Assembly: GCA_964619535.1 (NCBI GenBank)
Contig: CAZUEX010000002.1
Location: forward strand, 62,001-126,000
Direction: 5' to 3'
Length of the DNA stretch: 64,000 nt
DNA from: Leptonema sp964619535
GTDB lineage: Bacteria > Spirochaetota > Leptospiria > Leptospirales > Leptonemataceae
Part shown: positions 9,440 to 18,824 of the stretch, in pieces
How the letters are laid out: the number at the start of each line of letters is the position of its first letter
How positions within the stretch are numbered: position 1 is the stretch's first letter
Notes under the pieces: generated by a model
Seen by the model: the letters and a program-made list of their open reading frames with translations, nothing else
What the model was told of the DNA's origin: nothing
Database searches by the model: none
Program-made: the position numbers and the translations under genes

Positions 9440-11131
9440 CTAAAGGGATTCATCCGGCACAGTACAGGCCGGCGGTGAAGGAAACTGTGACGGATAAAAC
9501 CAGAGCAGGGCGAGAAGGATGCGGCTAAGGGCGGCCGGAGGAGACTTGGCTGCGCAGGCAATCTCGATGTGGTTGTCCTGCGTAACAAAAAAAAGGAGAA
9601 CACTGGAAGGTGCAGTGGCCTCAAACCGTATGAAAGAGCCATTCTGCTCTATGATGTCTGCCTCTTCGAGGCCATTTTGATGTAAGAGAAACATCTGTTG
9701 TACCGGCAAATGACCGGACCGTTGCAGCCATCCAGCCTGCAGTGAAATACGGCTCAGTTCTGCGGCCCGGCAACGCCCCTGCTTGCATGGATCGCAGTGG
9801 AAGCAGTGAAAGAATGCCAGGCTGGAGTCCACGACGCCTTTGATATAGGTTGGCCTGTAATTCCACAGTGCCCGGCCTGCGGAATGCCCGTTTCCTGGAT
9901 CAAAGTCTGATGAGCTCTGGAAGCCTGCCGAAGATGTCGAAGGTTTGCATGTTCCTTCTTGAAACAGTAGCCCGCGAAAAAAGGCTCCCTGACCTCGAAA
10001 GAGGTGAACCGGCCCATTTTCAGCGCACAGCCTGCCGTTTTCGTAAAGTAGTCCTGCATCGACCGGATCAGGTGTATGGGGAGGGCGAGGGATGGGCGCG
10101 GAAAGGGAGCGAATGCGACGAAACTCATCGTGAAATGCGGACAGGGCAAGAGGATCCTTGATTTCGAAAAAGGTCTCGAGGTTTCTGTCTCTGGCGCTGA
10201 TTGAGTAATTGAAGGATCCTGTAAGGATTCGATCGTCGACGATCATGGTCTTATGGTGTAGTTTTCCGCCATGCCTGGCATTGTTTTCGTCATAGTATAT
10301 GCGTTCATTCTTATCGGCATACAGAAACAACGGAGCTGTCCCTGCTGCTCCGTAGATGTCATGTAGCCTGTGATCTGGAGCAAGTGCATCTTTGCCAGAG
10401 GATTCTATGACTGCCTCCACGGACGTTCCGTTTCTTGCTGCTTCGAGAAGGGCCGTGGCCAGCACCGTATCGGTAAAGCTGAAGATCAGGATGCGAACCG
10501 TCCGTGCTTTCAGAACACTCTGGATCAGCTCTGACTGTATCGTACGCCCCTGTACTGGAGAGATCATCATACGGAAGAAGGCGCCGTTGTCCTGCCACTG
10601 AAGAGGAGTGATAGCCCTGTCTTCGAACTCCAGTGAATGAAGGATTTGATCTGCAACCGCTACAGGAACCCTTGAGATGAAAAACAGATTATTGTTATAC
10701 ATCATACCGCTTCGCGTAAAGTTACCTGTTCCTGAAATCAGAACGCTTCTGTCGATGAGCATCAGCTTCGCATGTTGTAGTCCTGTTCGTGCACGAACCC
10801 TGTAGGACAGCCCGCTTTTTTCCAGGGCCGAGTAGTCCTGATCAGAGGATCCGGTGAGCCGTATGCGAACTCCACGGTTGGAGGCTCGTTTTAGAGCGGC
10901 GATTATATGCGGCTCGTTCAGGCCGTAAAACCAGAAAGCGATTTCATGCTGCGCCGCATCCATCTTCTTTATAATTGCTGATCGTACCCTGAATCGCTCT
11001 TCATCAGAGGCTTCTGGATCTGTAAAAAGATAGCGCGGAGTCCTGTCCGCCAGGAGGAATGCCAGGGGGGCACTGTCCTGGTTTGCGCAGGCAGACAGAA
11101 GAATCGTCAGGATACTGAACAGTCGTTTCAT
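9440..11131 (-). CDS. Phospholipase D-like lipoprotein with Cys-rich C-terminal extension
   Basis: Probable envelope-anchored phosphodiesterase or nuclease of the PLD superfamily. A lipoprotein signal ends LLSAC (Cys15). Two HKD motifs are intact: H120-x-K122-x4-D127 (HAKLMLID, then GTGNFTRSG) and H292-x-K294-x4-D299 (HHKTMIVDD, then TGSFNYS). Both halves of the active site are therefore present. After about residue 350 comes a roughly 200-residue extension with many cysteines (HCFHCDPCKQGRCRAAELSR), not recognised and not part of the basic PLD fold. The substrate cannot be told from sequence. The ATG at 11131 lies 24 bases after the stop of the upstream gene, suggesting an operon. Confidence 0.85.
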   Translation of the reverse strand: MKRLFSILTILLSACANQDSAPLAFLLADRTPRYLFTDPEASDEERFRVRSAIIKKMDAAQHEIAFWFYGLNEPHIIAALKRASNRGVRIRLTGSSDQDYSALEKSGLSYRVRARTGLQHAKLMLIDRSVLISGTGNFTRSGMMYNNNLFFISRVPVAVADQILHSLEFEDRAITPLQWQDNGAFFRMMISPVQGRTIQSELIQSVLKARTVRILIFSFTDTVLATALLEAARNGTSVEAVIESSGKDALAPDHRLHDIYGAAGTAPLFLYADKNERIYYDENNARHGGKLHHKTMIVDDRILTGSFNYSISARDRNLETFFEIKDPLALSAFHDEFRRIRSLSAPIPRPPHTPDPVDAGLLYENGRLCAENGPVHLFRGQGAFFRGLLFQEGTCKPSTSSAGFQSSSDFDPGNGHSAGRALWNYRPTYIKGVVDSSLAFFHCFHCDPCKQGRCRAAELSRISLQAGWLQRSGHLPVQQMFLLHQNGLEEADIIEQNGSFIRFEATAPSSVLLFFVTQDNHIEIACAAKSPPAALSRILLALLWFYPSQFPSPPACTVPDESL

Positions 11132-11155
11132 GGAGCTGCCCTTACAGATATGGCC

Positions 11156-12526
11156 TTACTGCAGTACAGGCACCTTAAACCAGGCGGAAAAGGAACGCCC
11201 AAGAAGCTGCCGCCTGCCTTCTGCGTTTCGGTCGTAGAGTGCGCTTACCGTTAAAGAGATGGAGCCCTGCATGAAGTCCGGGGACACCTGTAACTCTGCG
11301 GCCAGACCTGCGTAATCTGTGTAACGGTCCTCCTGCTTTGGAAGGCCGTCTGATGCTCGTCTGTAGCGAAAGGGAACGAGGATACCAGAACGCACGGCCA
11401 GTCCCCATCGCTGTCCCTGGTAGTGCAATGTCAGCTCACCATAATCCCCCGGATAGCGGAACGGTGGAGTGCTGTTCAGTATTAATCCATCGCATCGATC
11501 CTCCGGTACCGGAACACAGGGCAGGCCGTGCAGCTGTGTCGAATCAAGCAGAGGGAGATCGGCAGCCGTGGTTCCGTAGTCTACAAAGCCTATCTCCTGT
11601 TCTCTGTATGCATCGGCCAGTATATCTGCCTCCGATCGCATAGCAAACACGGAAAGGCCGTAATGCTCGAAGAACTGCGAAAGGATGCGGATGCGGTATT
11701 GCATGCCTGCAATTTGCGTTGTCGAGCTGCCTGCCATCGTTAACTGTCCAGAGGAACGCATGACACCGGCAAAGAGCTGAACGCTGGAAAAGACCAGCCC
11801 CAGATCCAGCCCCGTATGATCGATGGAAAGATCCGATCTCGTTGCAGGTCCTGTTTTCTCGAAGCCAGCTTTTCTATAATGAACGGCGAAAAAGAACCAG
11901 TCCAGAAAGAGATCGTAGCGAATCTGATGAACAATACGATCCGGTGCATAGGCATCATCATGACGGCCTTCCGTCTGACGAATCGATAGTCCGTGCTGCA
12001 CCGTCGATAGAAAGAAGCGAGAATCATTGAGGCGACCTGGAGGATCGATGAAGGCAACGGGTGTAATGCGCAGGCTTCCAGCCTTTTCATGCTGCAGATG
12101 AAAATGAAGTCCGGGGTAGACGGTATGTCGAAGGGCTTCATCGCTTCCCGGTGGCCCCTGGATACGCATTGGAGCATAGCCAAGAAGAAGGTAGGTAAAG
12201 GGAGCAACGCGAAGACCTCCAAAGGCATGCCCTGTGGCAAGCAGCTGCACCTGCTGTCTGTCTTCTGCCGGATACTCAGACAGATAGAAGCGCCACGTGG
12301 TATCAAAGCCGTAAACAAAGGCAGGGGCTGCTTCCTCGGTGAAGTTCTCGGCCTGATAATTTACATCGATGGATTGATGTCGTTCTTTAATAACAACATC
12401 CTTCTCTTCGTCCCTTTCAACCTGTCCGTCCATGGAAAAGGTGATGGAAACAGGGCTTGCCGCTGCATTACCAAAAGAAGCAAGAACGGCAAACGTGCCA
12501 GCGGCCAGAAGGTTTCGGGCCTTCAT
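11156..12526 (-). CDS. Probable outer-membrane beta-barrel protein, 456 aa
   Basis: No named family recognised. A signal peptide (MKARNLLAAGTFAVLASFGNAAASP) is followed by alternating hydrophobic/polar strands rich in aromatic residues (DTTWRFYLSEY, YDLFLDWFFFAVHY, LTLHYQGQRWGLAVRSG), the usual look of a transmembrane barrel. The extreme C-terminus is SFSAWFKVPVLQ, which lacks the classical terminal Phe. The start overlaps the stop of the upstream lipoprotein gene by 4 bases (ATGA), so the two are translationally coupled and may work together at the cell surface. The barrel call is inference from composition. Confidence 0.6.
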   Translation of the reverse strand: MKARNLLAAGTFAVLASFGNAAASPVSITFSMDGQVERDEEKDVVIKERHQSIDVNYQAENFTEEAAPAFVYGFDTTWRFYLSEYPAEDRQQVQLLATGHAFGGLRVAPFTYLLLGYAPMRIQGPPGSDEALRHTVYPGLHFHLQHEKAGSLRITPVAFIDPPGRLNDSRFFLSTVQHGLSIRQTEGRHDDAYAPDRIVHQIRYDLFLDWFFFAVHYRKAGFEKTGPATRSDLSIDHTGLDLGLVFSSVQLFAGVMRSSGQLTMAGSSTTQIAGMQYRIRILSQFFEHYGLSVFAMRSEADILADAYREQEIGFVDYGTTAADLPLLDSTQLHGLPCVPVPEDRCDGLILNSTPPFRYPGDYGELTLHYQGQRWGLAVRSGILVPFRYRRASDGLPKQEDRYTDYAGLAAELQVSPDFMQGSISLTVSALYDRNAEGRRQLLGRSFSAWFKVPVLQ

Positions 12527-14601
12527 CGTTCTGCTCCAAACAAAGAGATTCCGGGCGTAGCGTGGAACGTGCAGCCAGAGAATACGTCTTCTGTGAACAG
12601 CAGCCCTGCTTCTGATCCTGCCAGACTTCGCTTTTCTTTACGAAGCCTGCTATACGTATCTGTATCGATCTGCCACTGATCCAGTTCTCTGTAGCCGTAT
12701 GTATCTGTGGTTCCCAGTGTATATGTGGCCGCCGATGCAGGGATGTACAGATCTGCAAAACGTGTACTCTGATAACCACATGTTTCGGTCGGTGTAATCG
12801 TTACGGTGTGATGTTCCGGTGGAGGAAGAACATAGTGATCCTCCCTGCCATCGGACATGCGTACTATGGAAAGATCGATGCGTCCGCTACCGCCTGTGCA
12901 ATTACAGAATATCTCTATAAACCTTTCGTTAAGATATGGCAATATCTCTGAAATGCGGGCTGTGAAGGAGGAGATGGCAGGCGCAGCATGCCCCGGGGTC
13001 ATGGCATGCCCTGGACATAGATCCGGTCGAAGGCCTTTGCAATCATTGCCATGAAAGACAACATGAAAGATCATGTCCTGTCGTTCTGGCAACAGTGAAT
13101 GAACGTGTTTTAATCCGGCCCCCTCTCTTGACCCGTAGATATACAGGGCCGTTTCATCGATGGGTATCTGCACGGTTTTGTTGCCATCACCGAAAACAAT
13201 GGGAGCCGGTCGCAGGCGATGAAGGCTTGAATCCTCGATTACCGATGTGTTAAAGAAGGATCGGTTACCCGCTACAACATGCATGCCCTCGTCGAGCTGG
13301 TCTGGAAGGCCAATCGTAAGCTCTGCTTGTTGAAGATATATGGATCGATTCGCACAGGGGCGAGAAACATAGAGCTCGATGAACTTTCCACCGGTCTTTA
13401 TTGCTGCTTCAATATCTACAATGACACCAAATGGATTGATTTCGGTTAACGAAATGTCGTCGGCTGTGCACAGTTCTTCGTCTTTGATAGACTCCTTTTC
13501 GATCATCCGGGCAATCGATTGGTGTATGCCTTCCGGAGAGCAGGGCGATGACCAGAGGCAGATACCATAGCGCAGGAACTCACCTTCGCTGTTCTTCAGC
13601 GCTACCCGATGGGGGACAGCTACCTGGGGGATGTACTCTTCAGGCCGTAAAACAACCGCTCTGTTATCCTGAATCAACGTGATCTGCGGTGTGGACTGGA
13701 AGCGAAAGCCTTCTGGATCATCTCGACGAAGTACAACGGATGACTCTGGAAAAAGCAGAAGGCGAAGGCGGTGCTCGCCAATGATAACCTCCTGACTGAC
13801 CGCTGAGTCCGAAGAAGACAGGATCAGCCTTTCCTGTCCGGCCCCGCCTGTGTCACCGGAATAGACTCCGGACACAAAGGCCTGTCCCTGCGCCTCTGCA
13901 AAGATACGCTCTGCCGTGGCCATAGCCTCGCCGAAGAATCGATAGAGCTGTTCTGCCTCTGCACTGCTTCCGGTACGGATGGCCAGGATACGTGTGGAGG
14001 ACAGCCTGTAGAGCAGCCATACATGCTCTGTGATGGCCAGTGACATGTTGTTCTCATAAAACCTGCGTGGAAGTACCGCCTCTTCGTCTGTATGAAAGGG
14101 CTTTGACAGGATGGTTTGCTCGCTTTGCAGCAGGTGCAGTCCACCGCTGCAGTCGGGCTCGCAGTAAAGCAGCCGTATGAAACCGATTCGGTTGCGCAGT
14201 GAAGCAGGTGTAAGGACATAGGCTGCGACATCTGCCGATTCGTAGGATTCGTAGGCCGTCCGATCCAGTTGCAGCGTATTTTCCAGAAAGGCCTGAAAGT
14301 CCTGATCGAGAGAAGGGGAACAGTAGCTGACATTCAGTCCCATCTCCAGGGAGCGATAGAAGGCAGGGCGGCCGTGCAAGCAGGTACTCAGTTCTGGCCT
14401 GGAACGAAGGAGGGGAGATCCGACAATGACATTCTCCTGGCTGCCGTAAGAAACGAGCAGGGTGGCCGAAACGCTTTCTGCGGGCAGCAGGGGTAGATCG
14501 GAATTCGGCCCACAGGCGTTAAGGATAAAGAGAAAAGGAAATAGAATGCGAAACGGCGTTGTAGTGGACAGTCGCGGAAAGCGAAAAAAAACTGCTGTCA
14601 T
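12523..14601 (-). CDS. Large lipoprotein, possible lamin-tail-like modules
   Basis: Lipoprotein of 692 aa with lipobox ILNAC (Cys at about residue 29). I chose ATG 14601 because the longer frame (to 14925) overlaps the divergent glycosyltransferase and adds no signal. The C-terminal half holds two segments reminiscent of lamin-tail domains: LTEINPFG, then KFIELYVSRPC near 370-395, and ARISEILPY, then RFIEIFCNC near 555-580. Each has the I-x-E-I, then F-I-E-[IL] pattern. Paired cysteines suggest disulfides. Function is unknown; surface exposure is plausible. It is the first gene of a minus-strand exported-protein run. Confidence 0.6.
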   Translation of the reverse strand: MTAVFFRFPRLSTTTPFRILFPFLFILNACGPNSDLPLLPAESVSATLLVSYGSQENVIVGSPLLRSRPELSTCLHGRPAFYRSLEMGLNVSYCSPSLDQDFQAFLENTLQLDRTAYESYESADVAAYVLTPASLRNRIGFIRLLYCEPDCSGGLHLLQSEQTILSKPFHTDEEAVLPRRFYENNMSLAITEHVWLLYRLSSTRILAIRTGSSAEAEQLYRFFGEAMATAERIFAEAQGQAFVSGVYSGDTGGAGQERLILSSSDSAVSQEVIIGEHRLRLLLFPESSVVLRRDDPEGFRFQSTPQITLIQDNRAVVLRPEEYIPQVAVPHRVALKNSEGEFLRYGICLWSSPCSPEGIHQSIARMIEKESIKDEELCTADDISLTEINPFGVIVDIEAAIKTGGKFIELYVSRPCANRSIYLQQAELTIGLPDQLDEGMHVVAGNRSFFNTSVIEDSSLHRLRPAPIVFGDGNKTVQIPIDETALYIYGSREGAGLKHVHSLLPERQDMIFHVVFHGNDCKGLRPDLCPGHAMTPGHAAPAISSFTARISEILPYLNERFIEIFCNCTGGSGRIDLSIVRMSDGREDHYVLPPPEHHTVTITPTETCGYQSTRFADLYIPASAATYTLGTTDTYGYRELDQWQIDTDTYSRLRKEKRSLAGSEAGLLFTEDVFSGCTFHATPGISLFGAER

Positions 14602-14643
14602 ACCTTCGCATGGTTTAGAACCGGGCGTTTGGATGCTTTGAGT

Positions 14644-15795
14644 ATGAAAAAAATCCTGTTTATTACAGATTTTTTTGGTCCGGACCCCGGAGGCATGGAG
14701 AACTTCAATACCGGTCTCGTACACGGGCAGGATGGCATTGTCGTTCTGGTTACCGCTCCGGTGCTTTCGGACGGGGCCAAGAGGCGTTCCTTCGACGAGG
14801 CCATGGGATCGCCCGTCTATCGCATCTCTGTGCCCGTGCCCAAGATCCTGGTTCCCGGTCCTGTTCGGAATCGCGAGTATGCAACACGGTTTCAGCAGTT
14901 GTTGAACCGGGAACGTCCGCACCATATCCTTCTTGGGAATCTCTACGGGCGAACGGCAGGCCTGGTACCGCAGATCTATCGCTCGGGTATCCCTTACTCT
15001 GTCATCTTGCAGCCTTCTGACCTGGATCAGCTGTCATTGCTGCACCTGAAGATGCATCGCTTTTTGAAGAAGGCGCAGAACGTCTTTGTTTTCTCGAACT
15101 ATTTCCACGAGCTGGCAATAATGAAGGGCCTGCGTGGCGACAATATTGTCAGCGTACCCTTTGGCCTGCATGCACGCTGGGATCGCCGATTGATCCGGCG
15201 TGCCCGGTCACGCATCATGGATCGTTTGAAGGATGTTGAATCAAGGTTTCGCATCCTTTCGATGGGGCCTCTGACGCGCGACAAGAACCTCGATCGCATC
15301 TTTCATGTCATTGAACAGCTCGATGACATGGGCATCGACCGCAATTCCTATGCATGGATCATCGGTGGCTCCGGCCCCGAATACGGGTATCTGAAAGAGC
15401 TGATCGCTTTGCACAGGCTTGAAAAAACCGTGTTTCTTGCCGGGTTTCTTGAGGACCTGGAGGTGGGGGCGCTTTATTACTTCAGCGATCTCTACTTTCA
15501 TCCCGGAGGACAGCCACAGAACCAGGCAAGTGGCTACAGTGCTTCACTCCTGGAAGCAGGTTATACATCCCTGCCTACCGTCTCAGGATACGGAGCAGGC
15601 GTGGATGAGATCATCCGGCATCAGATTACGGGTATTCTGCACAGGGCAGACGACTACGAGGGGTTGGCCAGAAGCATTATCAACCTCAGTCGCGATGCAG
15701 ATCTGCGTAGAAAGATGGGCCGATTTGCAGAGGATCGCGTTTTAACCGAATACGACATTGAGCGTACGCGGCATCAGATCTTTCTGCGCCTGTAG
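14644..15795 (+). CDS. GT4-family glycosyltransferase
   Basis: Probable retaining glycosyltransferase with a GT-B fold, acting on surface glycans or lipids in the cytoplasm or on the inner leaflet. The N-terminus MKKILFITDFFGPDPGGMEN has the GG loop of GT4 enzymes, and the C-terminal domain has ILSMGPLTRDKNLD and IIGGSGPEYGYLKEL. The nucleotide-sugar site is atypical: where E-x7-E is expected, the sequence runs QNQASGYSASLLEAG, so only the second glutamate is present. An upstream in-frame ATG (14629) would add five residues; the ATG at 14644 matches family starts better. Donor and acceptor are not predictable. Confidence 0.82.
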   Translation: MKKILFITDFFGPDPGGMENFNTGLVHGQDGIVVLVTAPVLSDGAKRRSFDEAMGSPVYRISVPVPKILVPGPVRNREYATRFQQLLNRERPHHILLGNLYGRTAGLVPQIYRSGIPYSVILQPSDLDQLSLLHLKMHRFLKKAQNVFVFSNYFHELAIMKGLRGDNIVSVPFGLHARWDRRLIRRARSRIMDRLKDVESRFRILSMGPLTRDKNLDRIFHVIEQLDDMGIDRNSYAWIIGGSGPEYGYLKELIALHRLEKTVFLAGFLEDLEVGALYYFSDLYFHPGGQPQNQASGYSASLLEAGYTSLPTVSGYGAGVDEIIRHQITGILHRADDYEGLARSIINLSRDADLRRKMGRFAEDRVLTEYDIERTRHQIFLRL

Positions 15796-15822
15796 CACTC
15801 TGGCTGTAACGTAACGACAATC

Positions 15823-17340
15823 ATGAAAATTGAATATCTTGGTCATTCTGAGTTCATCGTGCAGATGCGCGGTGAGAACGGTGATGTGCGCATCATGAAT
15901 GATGTGTGGCTGTCGTCTCATGCCTTCGGGGATTTCCTTTCGCGTAATCCGGTACTGCCCGAAGATGCCCCGGACTGCCTGCCACCTGTAGACGGTCTTT
16001 TTATCTCGCATCCACACTGTGATCATTTCGACCCCTATAGCCTGGTTCGTCTTTTCAAGAATCAAAGGCCGGTCCTTTTGCTGCCTGAAACGATTGGCTA
16101 CCTGGTGCCCCTTCTTGAGGAGTATTTGCAGCGTCCTGAGATCATCCTGTTGCACGAAAAGGAAAACGTTCGTTTTCGCGGCCTTACCCTTCAGGGCATG
16201 AACTTTCTGAATGGATATCATACCAACGAAGATGATGTGATGTGCCTGGCCGTGTCCGGTGCAGATTCGTTTGCCTTTTTCGAAGGAGATACCGCTGTTC
16301 CCGATACAGAAGAAGCGTGGGAATACCTGTACCGCCTTGCTGCAGGCAGACGGTTCAAGAACCGGCTGTATGTGGCCGTCCGTAATGAACTGGAAGCCCT
16401 GTTCCTGGCCTACGATCATCAGGATGTTGCAAAGCGTCGTCGCCTGATGCAGAATTACAGGCGTCGTCGCGAAGAGGAGATTGCCCACGATTTTGAGAAG
16501 TTTGTGGATTCCGGTGTTCCCGAGATCTGGTCTTTGCCGGGTATGGTTCGCGTCCTGATCGGACAGGGCATGATACTGCCTCCGGAACTGGAAGAGAGGG
16601 CCCTGCGTCTTTCTTCTCCTTTCCCGCTTGCCGATGTGGCTGGACGCGAGCGGAAAGCTGCAGCGCGAACAGGTAAGAGATTGCCTGTTCTTCCTCACCG
16701 CCCCGGCTCATTCCTTACGATCAGGGATGGTCGTCCGGCGCAGGAAGGAAAACTGAACTATCTGAAACATCTGCAGCACTATTCCGTTTCTTATGATCCG
16801 GAGCTGGTTTTACAGAGGCGTCCTCTGTACCGACCGGTACACAACGAAAAGCGGTCTGTGGAGAAGCAAAAGGCCATGATCCTCGATCTGCTCAACCATC
16901 GATACAGGCCAGCCCTGGCTGCAGATCTGGAAGAACCCTTGAAGAAGATCATTCGCGAAGCAGCGCAACAGGTCTATGTCATTGAGGTAAGGTACGGAAC
17001 GGCAGGAGACTATCAGTCTGTGTGGTACGGCATTGGATTCGCGGACCTGGCCTTTCGCGAGTTAAACGATGCAGAGAAAGGATGTACCGAACCGGCCGAA
17101 ACCTACTGGGCCAACGACCTGGAAGATCACCTCTGTGGAAGACAGGATATGTTTTCCACCACATTGCATACCTTTGAAGAAGGACGCAGTATTCGGCTGT
17201 GGAACTGGCTTGGCCTGCCCTTTCTGAACAGTGACCTTATCGTCAATAAGATGGCTCTGCATTTTGAAAGGGCCGCCAGTGGCAAAACGGTCGCGGATTG
17301 GGTTTTGCCGGTAGCGTCTGAAAATCTGCAATTCGACTGA
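15823..17340 (+). CDS. Metallo-beta-lactamase-fold hydrolase with long C-terminal region
   Basis: Probable zinc-dependent hydrolase of unknown substrate. The metal motif HPHCDHFD at residues 63-70 gives the H-x-H-x-D-H signature, preceded by a typical first strand (MKIEYLGHSEFIVQ). Later pieces such as GMNFLNGYHTN and FFEGDTAVPD fit the distal metal ligands (the Asp of GD). The MBL part occupies about residues 1-240. The remaining 260 residues are unrecognised and include a basic linker (AGRERKAAARTGKRLP). It starts 27 bases after the glycosyltransferase and is probably co-transcribed with it. Its stop lies 4 bases from the stop of the convergent pirin gene. Confidence 0.78.
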   Translation: MKIEYLGHSEFIVQMRGENGDVRIMNDVWLSSHAFGDFLSRNPVLPEDAPDCLPPVDGLFISHPHCDHFDPYSLVRLFKNQRPVLLLPETIGYLVPLLEEYLQRPEIILLHEKENVRFRGLTLQGMNFLNGYHTNEDDVMCLAVSGADSFAFFEGDTAVPDTEEAWEYLYRLAAGRRFKNRLYVAVRNELEALFLAYDHQDVAKRRRLMQNYRRRREEEIAHDFEKFVDSGVPEIWSLPGMVRVLIGQGMILPPELEERALRLSSPFPLADVAGRERKAAARTGKRLPVLPHRPGSFLTIRDGRPAQEGKLNYLKHLQHYSVSYDPELVLQRRPLYRPVHNEKRSVEKQKAMILDLLNHRYRPALAADLEEPLKKIIREAAQQVYVIEVRYGTAGDYQSVWYGIGFADLAFRELNDAEKGCTEPAETYWANDLEDHLCGRQDMFSTTLHTFEEGRSIRLWNWLGLPFLNSDLIVNKMALHFERAASGKTVADWVLPVASENLQFD

Positions 17341-17344
17341 GCGA

Positions 17345-18184
17345 CTATGCGTCGAGGCGGCCTGACTCATAATCCTGGAAGGCCTGCAAAACCTCCTCTC
17401 TGGTGTTCATGACAAAAGGCCCGCCTCGTGCCACGGGCTCGCCAATGGGCTGGCCACCGACAAGCAGGAAACGGCCTCCGGTATCACCTGCCTGGACATG
17501 AATACGGGGCCCCTTGCTCAAAAAGGCCAGACTCCCTGCCGCAACCCGTTCCTCCTGGATCGTAATCTCACCCTGCAGCACATGAACAAAAACATTCCAG
17601 GCTTCGTCCACCGTATGCTCAAAAGAGCGTCCTTCGTCGAGAGATACGTCGAAATAATGGATGGGGATGTGTGTGCGGGTTGGACCCGCTGTCTGGCCGT
17701 ACCGGCCGGCCAGAACGATGACGGTGCCGCCTGGAAGTTCCGCATGCGGAAACCGATCTGCCGGTATGTCCTGGTAGGCAGGATCAACCATCTTCAGGCG
17801 GGAGGGCAGGTTCACCCATAGCTGCGTTCCGCGAAGCAATCCCTGTTCCTGTTCAGGCATTTCGCTGTGTATGATGCCTCGACCCGCTGTCATCCATTGA
17901 ACGGATCCTGGGCCAAGCAGGCCTTCATTGCCCCGCGAATCACGATGGCGCATGCGCCCGGCGATCAGATACGTGACGGTTTCAAAACCACGATGCGGAT
18001 GAGGAGGGAAGCCGGCTATGTAGCTGTCCGGATCATCGCTGTGAAACTCATCGAGAAGAAGGAAGGGATCATACATGGATACCTGAGGCGTTCCGATGTA
18101 ACGACGCAGCTTTACGCCTGCTCCATCGCTTGCCGCCATACCGGAATGGATTTCCACCACATGCCTTACAGGAACATCAGTCAT
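17345..18184 (-). CDS. Pirin family protein
   Basis: Bicupin metalloprotein of 279 aa, about the usual length. The N-terminal cupin carries the pirin metal ligands: H62 and H64 in PPHPHRGFETVTY, and H106 and E108 in GRGIIHSEMP, equivalent to the iron ligands of human pirin. Some bacterial pirins are quercetinases and others regulate enzymes; the sequence does not separate these roles. It lies just after the terminator that closes the respiratory operon and faces the MBL gene tail to tail, so it is probably expressed alone. Confidence 0.92.
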   Translation of the reverse strand: MTDVPVRHVVEIHSGMAASDGAGVKLRRYIGTPQVSMYDPFLLLDEFHSDDPDSYIAGFPPHPHRGFETVTYLIAGRMRHRDSRGNEGLLGPGSVQWMTAGRGIIHSEMPEQEQGLLRGTQLWVNLPSRLKMVDPAYQDIPADRFPHAELPGGTVIVLAGRYGQTAGPTRTHIPIHYFDVSLDEGRSFEHTVDEAWNVFVHVLQGEITIQEERVAAGSLAFLSKGPRIHVQAGDTGGRFLLVGGQPIGEPVARGGPFVMNTREEVLQAFQDYESGRLDA

Positions 18185-18263
18185 GGGATCAGATAAACCA
18201 ATCCTGAATCAAACGGCAGTAAAATCTCTGATTCCGGTGCTCTGTTGGACTTTAGCAGGGTAC

Positions 18264-18288
18264 AAAAAAAGCCGGGCAAAAGCCCGGC
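18264..18288 (-). terminator. Rho-independent terminator of the respiratory operon
   Basis: On the minus strand a perfect 7-bp stem (GCCGGGC/GCCCGGC, 18288-18282 with 18277-18271) has a TTTT loop and is followed at once by seven T. It lies 18 bases beyond the ccoP-like stop, so it ends the act/cco transcript. Confidence 0.92.
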
Positions 18289-18305
18289 CTCTGTACGCCA
18301 TCCGT

Positions 18306-18812
18306 TTACTCTACGTTCGAAACGGCGTCCTTTTCGATGGACGGGTTACGACTCGATAGATAGTAAATGACGGCCCATACGTCGGTATTGGAGATGGACG
18401 CACCACCTTTGGCGGGCATTGCCACTCCGTTCACGGCCTGCGCCTGTGAAATACCATTCACAACAAGCTTGAACAGGTTGGTTTCTTTGGCAGGTGGGTG
18501 ATACCATTCAGCATCCTTCAGGTTCGGTCCCACACCGCCTTCCAGGTCCTGTCCATGGCAGGCAAAACAGGTGCGCTTGTAGATGGCCTCACCGTCGGCA
18601 ATGGCCTGTGCATTCCGTACGGGGATGATTTCGATGGTAGGCTTGATGGTTTCCGTTCCCATCTCTTCGCGTATCATGCTCTGGCGGCTCTGTGCTCGAA
18701 AACCGACCTGATAGATGGTCGCACCGATACCGATGACCAGGACAAGAAAGAAGAGGTAAGCAACCCAGCCCGGAGTCGATTTTGTTTCAGGATTGTTATT
18801 ATGCTCAGACAT
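18306..18812 (-). CDS. ccoP-like: CcoP-like monoheme membrane cytochrome c
   Basis: Electron-transfer subunit. One membrane segment (about residues 17-35, WVAYLFFLVLVIGIGAT) is followed by a periplasmic class I cytochrome c domain: C82-F-A-C85-H86, then GGVGPNLKD and the likely axial Met132 in VAMPAKGG, closing with WAVIYYLSS. Standard cbb3 CcoP has two hemes c; this 168-aa version has one. It starts 12 bases after the ccoO-like stop and is the last gene before the terminator. Because the accompanying subunit I lacks oxidase ligands, this protein may pass electrons within or away from that complex rather than to a CcoN heme. Confidence 0.86.
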   Translation of the reverse strand: MSEHNNNPETKSTPGWVAYLFFLVLVIGIGATIYQVGFRAQSRQSMIREEMGTETIKPTIEIIPVRNAQAIADGEAIYKRTCFACHGQDLEGGVGPNLKDAEWYHPPAKETNLFKLVVNGISQAQAVNGVAMPAKGGASISNTDVWAVIYYLSSRNPSIEKDAVSNVE

Positions 18813-18824
18813 CTTCGCTTCCTC

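Noticed and set aside
15742..16698. 318-codon open frame on the minus strand, antisense to the metallo-beta-lactamase-fold gene
   Set aside because: The plus-strand gene has clear motifs (HPHCDHFD); the antisense frame shows no domain and is a shadow of its codon use.
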